IMG/VR virus record: IMGVR_UViG_3300043438_001095
Coordinates: 1 to 23,709 of that record
DNA: 23,709 nucleotides
DNA from: a virus
Reading direction: 5' to 3' (one strand)
Both the position numbers and the translations under genes were made by a program. Positions 19,700-23,709 of this stretch are shown here, piece by piece; positions within the stretch are counted from its first letter, which is position 1; every line of letters starts with the position of its first letter. The notes beneath the pieces were generated by a model. It had not been told where the DNA came from. It searched no databases and worked only from the letters and a program-made list of their open reading frames with translations.

Positions 19700-20097
19700 T
19701 GCCAAAGGCTCACAAAATCGGACCCAAACACTTTGTACAATTAACAAACTTTCCTTTTAAATGGGGCTTTAAGTTCATTGTCCGTGGTTGGACGCAGGAG
19801 ATTGAACCCCCATATCGCACATCTAACCCATTTATAGTACGCTTACCTAGATACAAAGCGTTAGTGTTTGGAGCGTGGAGCGGAATGAAGGATGAAGAGG
19901 AAGCATTAAGTACTGCATTAGGAAGGCGGGAAGTTACTTACGATGATTTTACGAAAGAAGCGGGATGGACACCAGCCCCAGACTCGGATCGAGAAGCGAG
20001 TATCGACAATCTCTACTCCCGATTTGATCTCATGGATGGAGCAGTCGATGTATACGATTGGCAGACATATCACAATCTGGCAAAGACAGCAGAGTGA
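19699..20097 (+). CDS. Hypothetical protein upstream of terminase (132 aa)
   Basis: The product begins MPKAHKIGPKHFVQLTNFPF and contains the Trp-rich segment KWGFKFIVRGWTQEIEPPYR, then RLPRYKALVFGAWSGMKDEE, and ends YHNLAKTAE. It is coupled to the KTSC gene (TAATG). No domain is recognised. Past its stop, the +1 frame continues with convincing helical sequence to 20185 and no ribosome site, so this protein may really be longer (see the separate feature and finding). Its position just before TerL would also suit a packaging-related protein. Confidence 0.6.
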   Translation: MPKAHKIGPKHFVQLTNFPFKWGFKFIVRGWTQEIEPPYRTSNPFIVRLPRYKALVFGAWSGMKDEEEALSTALGRREVTYDDFTKEAGWTPAPDSDREASIDNLYSRFDLMDGAVDVYDWQTYHNLAKTAE

Positions 20098-20185
20098 AGC
20101 AGATCTAGATGAAATTCTTATGGGAGCAGAAGCCTTCCATGCAATTGCTAAAGAGTTAAAACGACGCTCCAAGGCTGTGTTATGA
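20098..20185 (+). other. Helical coding-like tail in the +1 frame (possible frameshift extension)
   Basis: Directly after the TGA at 20095-20097 the +1 frame reads EADLDEILMGAEAFHAIAKE, then LKRRSKAVL and a stop at 20183-20185. The only internal ATG (20120) and the earlier ones (20036, 20048) have no Shine-Dalgarno. The sequence looks like a real amphipathic C-terminal helix and would join smoothly to LAKTAE of the preceding gene. It could be a programmed +1 frameshift, a natural or sequencing indel, or a very small coupled gene. Confidence 0.4.
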
Positions 20186-20218
20186 TTTACTGTCTTACTC
20201 TCTTACAGGTCAGGCGTT

Positions 20219-20249
20219 AACCCATCCTCAGTGGTGGGTTTCGCTATTT
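20219..20249 (+). terminator. Hairpin terminator before the terminase gene
   Basis: AACCCATCC (20219-20227) pairs with GGTGGGTT (20233-20240) with one bulged T and a TCAGT loop, followed by the T-rich TTCGCTATTT overlap. It separates the preceding small genes from terL; the weak T-tract may allow read-through. Confidence 0.65.
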
Positions 20250-20261
20250 AATAAGGACACT

Positions 20262-21842
20262 ATGTCATTCGATAAAGAAAAGTTTGAAGAGATTACACCT
20301 GAGTTCTATCAGACTGAAGAAAAACCTGTAGAAGATCCAGTAGAAGATTTATTAGATGAACTGTCTCAAAAGTTTGTAGATACTTTAATAGATAAGATGA
20401 TGGACTTCTTAAAAGTATTAGTTGGACATGATTTACACCCATATCAAAAGCCATTGGCTAGACGCATTATGGAGTCTGTAATTATTAATGATGGCGAAGA
20501 AGTTACCGCCCTTGCTTCCCGTCAGTCGGGTAAATCTGAAACAGTTGCCGATACCGTAGCCACACTAATGATTCTTCTTCCTCGTCTTGCAAAGTTGTAT
20601 CCTGATTTATTAGGTAAGTTTAAAGATGGAGTTTGGGTTGGATTGTTTGCGCCAACAGAGTCTCAGGCTGAGACATTGTTTGGACGTGCTGTTACTCGTT
20701 TAACATCAGAACGAGCAGTAGATATTATGGGTGACGTTGAGATTGATGATTCTGCAGTTCGTGTAGGTGGTGTAACTCGACAGATAAAGTTAAAGAAGTC
20801 TGGATCAACAATAACAATGATGACTGCTAATCCTCGTGCAAAAATTGAGTCCAAGTCATTCCATTTGATTGTTATTGATGAGTGTCAAGAAGCAGATGAT
20901 TTTGTTGTTTCTAAATCAATTTCTCCCATGCTTGCATACTATGCGGGAACTATGGTTAAAACAGGAACTCCAACTACAAGTAAGAATAACTTTTATAGAT
21001 CAATTCAATTAAATCGTAGACGTCAGACAACCAAAGGAAATAGACAGAACCATTTTCAATGGGACTGGAAAGATGTAGCCAAATTTAATCCAAACTACGA
21101 AAAGTTTATTCGCAAAGAGATGCTACGTATCGGAGAAGAGTCCGACGAATTTCAAATGTCATACAACTGCAAATGGCTCTTAGAGAGAGGTATGTTTATT
21201 ACTTCCTCAATCATGGATGAGTTAGGGGACACATCTCAAGAACTTGTTAAGGTATGGCACAAGACTCCAGTTGTTGTTGGCATTGACCCTGCTCGTAAAA
21301 CTGACAGCACAGTTGTTACTGTGGTTTGGGTTGATTGGGATCGTCCTGACGAGTTTGGTTATTTTGATCACCGAATCCTTAACTGGTTAGAGATGCAAGG
21401 AGATGACTGGGAAGAACAGTATTATCAAATAGTAAACTTTTTAAGTAACTACGATGTCCTTGCTATTGGAGTAGATGCTAACGGCGTTGGAGATGCTGTT
21501 GCCCAAAGATTAAAGTTACTCTTACCAAGAGCAGAGGTTATGTCTTTAACATCAAGTCCTTCTGAGCAGTCTAAGAGGTGGAAACATTTACAAGCCTTAG
21601 TTCAAAGAAAGATGATTGCGTGGCCTGCTCACGCCAAAACTAGGCGTTTAAGAACTTGGAAGAGGTTCTATCAACAGATGGTTGACGCTGAGGTGCAATA
21701 TAAGGGCCCAAATTTTCTTGTAGCAGCCCCTGATGAATCCTATGCACATGACGATTTTGTAGACTCTTTATCAATTGCATGCTCTTTAACTCAAGACTTA
21801 GTAATGCCAGAAGTAGTAGCCTCTAGCAATCCTTTTTTCTAG
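20262..21842 (+). CDS. terL: Terminase large subunit
   Basis: The 526-residue packaging motor and nuclease has both domains. The ATPase domain has Walker A SRQSGKS (86-92), a second block LFAPTESQAETLFGRA, Walker B HLIVIDE (201-207, D206-E207) and the coupling motif KTGTPTTS. The C-terminal RNase H-like nuclease has D342 in VVVGIDPARKTDST, D405 in AIGVDANGVGDA and the acidic cluster D497/D498/D501 in YAHDDFVDSLSIA. It cuts concatemeric DNA and pumps it into the prohead through the portal encoded downstream. AAGGA lies just before the ATG. The length is somewhat long for the family, with an acidic N-terminal extension (residues 1-50). A small terminase subunit is not identified in the window. 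Confidence 0.95.
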   Translation: MSFDKEKFEEITPEFYQTEEKPVEDPVEDLLDELSQKFVDTLIDKMMDFLKVLVGHDLHPYQKPLARRIMESVIINDGEEVTALASRQSGKSETVADTVATLMILLPRLAKLYPDLLGKFKDGVWVGLFAPTESQAETLFGRAVTRLTSERAVDIMGDVEIDDSAVRVGGVTRQIKLKKSGSTITMMTANPRAKIESKSFHLIVIDECQEADDFVVSKSISPMLAYYAGTMVKTGTPTTSKNNFYRSIQLNRRRQTTKGNRQNHFQWDWKDVAKFNPNYEKFIRKEMLRIGEESDEFQMSYNCKWLLERGMFITSSIMDELGDTSQELVKVWHKTPVVVGIDPARKTDSTVVTVVWVDWDRPDEFGYFDHRILNWLEMQGDDWEEQYYQIVNFLSNYDVLAIGVDANGVGDAVAQRLKLLLPRAEVMSLTSSPSEQSKRWKHLQALVQRKMIAWPAHAKTRRLRTWKRFYQQMVDAEVQYKGPNFLVAAPDESYAHDDFVDSLSIACSLTQDLVMPEVVASSNPFF

Positions 21843-21924
21843 TTAGACAACAAAAAGTATCGAAAAGGGTGGAAACTATTACCAAGGAAAAGGCCTTTCC
21901 CAAATTAATCCTTAAGGAGTCACT

Positions 21925-22320
21925 ATGACAATCTCACCAGCACCTCGTTTCCCAGAGCGTGCACCACAGGTTTATGAGCGCAAGGGTGCAGACAATGCAA
22001 CTCGCCGTGGACCGCTTCGTTTTGAAGAAGGTGTCGCAACTGATACCGATATTCCAAACGATTTTCAATTAGGAATGCAACAAGGTTCTGCAGTTGCTGC
22101 AGGACGCCCAAACCGTAATGCACCAGTATGGCAAAAGCCTGCTGCTGAAACACTTGCAGAACGTGCTCACGTAGGTTCTGCTTCATGGACAGAGGCACCA
22201 ACATTTCTTGGTGAGTTTGCTCATGGAACAATGAACGACTACTCAGCCGCACAGATTGAGACAGTTGCTCGTTCAGGTGGACGGACTCAACGTCAGTCCC
22301 CAACAGTCGTAAACGACTAA
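21925..22320 (+). CDS. Hypothetical protein between TerL and portal (131 aa)
   Basis: AAGGAG precedes the ATG with good spacing. The product is Ala/Pro/Arg rich and largely disordered (PAPRFPERAPQVYERKGADN, FQLGMQQGSAVAAGRPNRNA), with a more ordered part near SASWTEAPTFLGEFAHGTMN. No cysteines or membrane segments. Its codon use is even and G/C-richer than the cargo genes, similar to the structural gene at 18262, which suggests high late expression. It may be a small virion or head-associated protein. Function unknown. Confidence 0.6.
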   Translation: MTISPAPRFPERAPQVYERKGADNATRRGPLRFEEGVATDTDIPNDFQLGMQQGSAVAAGRPNRNAPVWQKPAAETLAERAHVGSASWTEAPTFLGEFAHGTMNDYSAAQIETVARSGGRTQRQSPTVVND

Positions 22321-22339
22321 GTAACTTATTAACACCTGA

Positions 22340-22369
22340 CTCCGCTCATGCTATAAGGTATGAGCGGAG
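22340..22369. other. Perfect 10-bp stem-loop between structural genes
   Basis: CTCCGCTCAT (22340-22349) pairs perfectly with ATGAGCGGAG (22360-22369) around the 10-nt loop GCTATAAGGT. No T-run follows. The next gene's ribosome site (GGAGGAG) begins 12 nt later. It may be an RNA processing or attenuation structure, or a protein-binding palindrome. Confidence 0.6.
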
Positions 22370-22395
22370 ATCGGTCATCTACGGAGGAGACGTAA

Positions 22396-22659
22396 ATGCG
22401 TAAGCCTGCTAACCCAAAACTTTATGCGATGTTTGTTGCACAAGCACGGGCAAAGTATTCTAACTATCCAAATCCTGGTGCAAGTGCGTGGGTAAGTAAG
22501 AAGTATCAACAAGCAGGTGGTCAGTATGTTGAAACAACTGAAGCAACTCGTCGTGCAAATATGACAAGAAAAAAACAAGAGAATGCTAAGAACAAAGAAC
22601 GTGAAAGTAAAAAAGAAGTAAAGAATTCTAAAAAAGAAAAAGATAAAGGCAATAAGTAA
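22396..22659 (+). CDS. DUF5872-like basic protein (87 aa)
   Basis: A strong site, GGAGGAG, precedes the ATG. The N-terminal half MRKPANPKLYAMFVAQARAK, YSNYPNPGASAWVSKKYQQA, GGQYVE has the KP-(N/D)P-L...A+..Y..YP...A..W....Y...GG.Y pattern of small phage and virus proteins I associate with DUF5872. The C-terminal half is extremely Lys-rich and helical (KKQENAKNKERESKKEVKNS), fit for DNA contact. Its stop overlaps the portal start (TAATG), so it is translated with the portal gene. Function unknown. Confidence 0.6.
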   Translation: MRKPANPKLYAMFVAQARAKYSNYPNPGASAWVSKKYQQAGGQYVETTEATRRANMTRKKQENAKNKERESKKEVKNSKKEKDKGNK

Positions 22660-23709
22660 TGTCATTTTTGGACTTTAGTCCGCCGTCATATAGAGCGGCA
22701 TCCTCTGACTTAACTATTTCTATTTCCCCATTGGGTTTAGTAGAACTTGCTGATGAAGAGTTTGAAGTCCACGGTCCTCGCCTAAACCGTTATTCATTAA
22801 ATTGGGCAATGTATTTAGGCCACCATTGGGGGTATCGTCGTGAGCAAGGCGAAATGCAGATCGCTGTTAACTATTATCGGGCGTTTAATGATTATCTTTC
22901 CCGTTTTACTTTTGGTCGTGGGGTTCACTTTAGGTCTCCAAAAGCGACTGAAGCGATTGTACCTGACAGGTTGGAACGTGTTTGGGAAGTAGATAATGAC
23001 AAGATGCGTGTCCTACTTGAGATGGGACAACAAGGCGGAATTACTGGAGATTGTTTTGTAAAGGTTGCGTATGAAGAACCTTGGACAGATTCTGCAGGCT
23101 TAGTACATCCTGGTCGTGTTCGTATTCTTCCAATGAACTCATCGTTTTGTTTCCCTGAGTTTCATCCGCATGATAGAAATAGATTATTAAGATTTAAACA
23201 AAAGTATCGTTTTTGGGGAACATCTCTAGAGGGTACTCGTCAAGTATTTACTTACACTGAAATTCTTACTGATGACATGATTGAAGAGTATGTCAACGAT
23301 GAACTAATTGATTCACGCCCAAATCCACTTGGCGTAATCCCTGTAGTTCACATTCCTAATGTTCCTGTTTCAGGATCTCCGTGGGGTCTCTCCGACGCAC
23401 ACGACATCATCACTATCAACCGTGCATATAACGAAATTAGCACTGATGTTGCAGACATCATTAACTACCACGCATCACCTGTAACGGTAATCGTGGGTGC
23501 TAAAGCCTCTAACTTAGAAAAGGGCGCAAAGAAGGTTTGGGGCGGTCTTCCAAAAGACGCCCAAGTCTTCAACTTAGAAGGCGGTGCACAAGGTATTGAC
23601 GGAGCCTTGAAGTACCTAGAACTTCTAAAACGTTCAATGCATGAGTTAATGAATATTCCAGAAACTGCATTAGGACAAGTTCAACCAATTTCAAATACTT
23701 CTGGTGTAG
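22659..23709 (+). CDS. Portal protein (partial, runs off the right edge)
   Basis: The frame from ATG 22659 (overlapping the previous TAA) is open for 350 codons to the window end. Features match SPP1 gp6-like portals: WAMYLGHHWGYRREQGE near the start, FTFGRGVHFRSPKA, the GGITGDCFVKVAYEEP block, RILPMNSSFCFPEFHP, NPLGVIPVVHIPNVP, and the helical stem region RAYNEISTDVADIINYHASP, then MNIPETALGQ. Portals form the dodecameric ring at the capsid vertex through which TerL packages DNA. It follows terL by about 0.8 kb with two small genes between, the usual head-module order. The C-terminal part, including most of the crown domain, lies outside the window. Confidence 0.88.
   Translation, partial: MSFLDFSPPSYRAASSDLTISISPLGLVELADEEFEVHGPRLNRYSLNWAMYLGHHWGYRREQGEMQIAVNYYRAFNDYLSRFTFGRGVHFRSPKATEAIVPDRLERVWEVDNDKMRVLLEMGQQGGITGDCFVKVAYEEPWTDSAGLVHPGRVRILPMNSSFCFPEFHPHDRNRLLRFKQKYRFWGTSLEGTRQVFTYTEILTDDMIEEYVNDELIDSRPNPLGVIPVVHIPNVPVSGSPWGLSDAHDIITINRAYNEISTDVADIINYHASPVTVIVGAKASNLEKGAKKVWGGLPKDAQVFNLEGGAQGIDGALKYLELLKRSMHELMNIPETALGQVQPISNTSGV

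Noticed and set aside
21884-21900. Small palindrome GGAAAAGGCCTTTCC before the 21925 gene
   Set aside because: The stem is only about five pairs with almost no loop and no T-run; too weak to call a terminator.
21923-22303. Leftward 126-codon open frame
   Set aside because: Antisense of the 21925 gene, which has a good AAGGAG site and typical codon use; the leftward product is a Gln/Leu/His/Val-rich shadow.
1-23709. tRNA genes, insertion sequences, integrase or attachment sites
   Set aside because: The intergenic gaps are short and I saw no cloverleaf with a TTC-type arm, no transposase or integrase motifs and no flanking direct repeats. A computed scan could still find a degenerate tRNA.

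Overview
The window looks like about 24 kb of a tailed-phage genome (dsDNA, siphovirus-like), running from accessory genes through lysis genes into the start of the head module. The large terminase subunit lies at 20262-21842 and the portal gene runs off the right edge. The host is probably a low-GC actinobacterium, perhaps of the freshwater Nanopelagicales type. This is inferred from actinobacterial or actinophage-type small proteins (DUF7455-like, DUF3263-like, DUF2746-like), from TANNNT promoters placed for leaderless translation, and from AT-rich DNA. Several other genes resemble proteins I associate with cyanophages and other aquatic phages, so the genome is a mosaic.

Layout. 1-1540: small early-type genes (zinc ribbon, AhpD-like protein, two-helix membrane protein, HNH endonuclease). 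1610-3856: an AT-rich convergent pair, an unknown beta-rich protein and an O-carbamoyltransferase, each with its own promoter. 3942-7601: a tightly coupled rightward operon of 12 small genes joined by ATGA or TAATG overlaps. It encodes His-rich proteins, three predicted ADP-ribosyltransferase-like proteins, a thermonuclease, a ParB/sulfiredoxin-like protein and a Cys-His-Asp thiol-enzyme-like protein. 7555-8088: a leftward nuclease-like gene. 8138-8940: CHAP endolysin and a strong terminator. 8954-10671: an HslV/proteasome-like Ntn hydrolase and a secreted Ala/Thr-rich protein. 10753-13563: cargo genes, a lipoprotein, a membrane protein and several zinc-binding miniproteins, two of them leftward. 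13597-16674: a large exported repeat protein and a holin-like membrane cluster. 16689-20185: small proteins, a PASTA-like structural protein and a KTSC-domain protein. 20262-23709: TerL, two small proteins and the portal protein.

The most notable signals are two. First, five neighbouring small proteins begin with the same short motif, (N)L[SN]xxQ[FW], although their bodies differ (Arr-like ART, two R-S-ExE ARTs, a ParB-like domain, and one that is almost only the tag). By analogy with T4 Alt this may be a virion-packaging or injection tag; that function is inference. Second, four transcription units start with TGN-TAGGKT/TAGGCT exactly 6 nt before the ATG, and three more have weaker versions. 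This points to leaderless mRNAs that make the cargo genes independently expressed.

Product names come from motifs read by eye; no database search was run. Family names given as '-like' are recognised patterns, not search hits.
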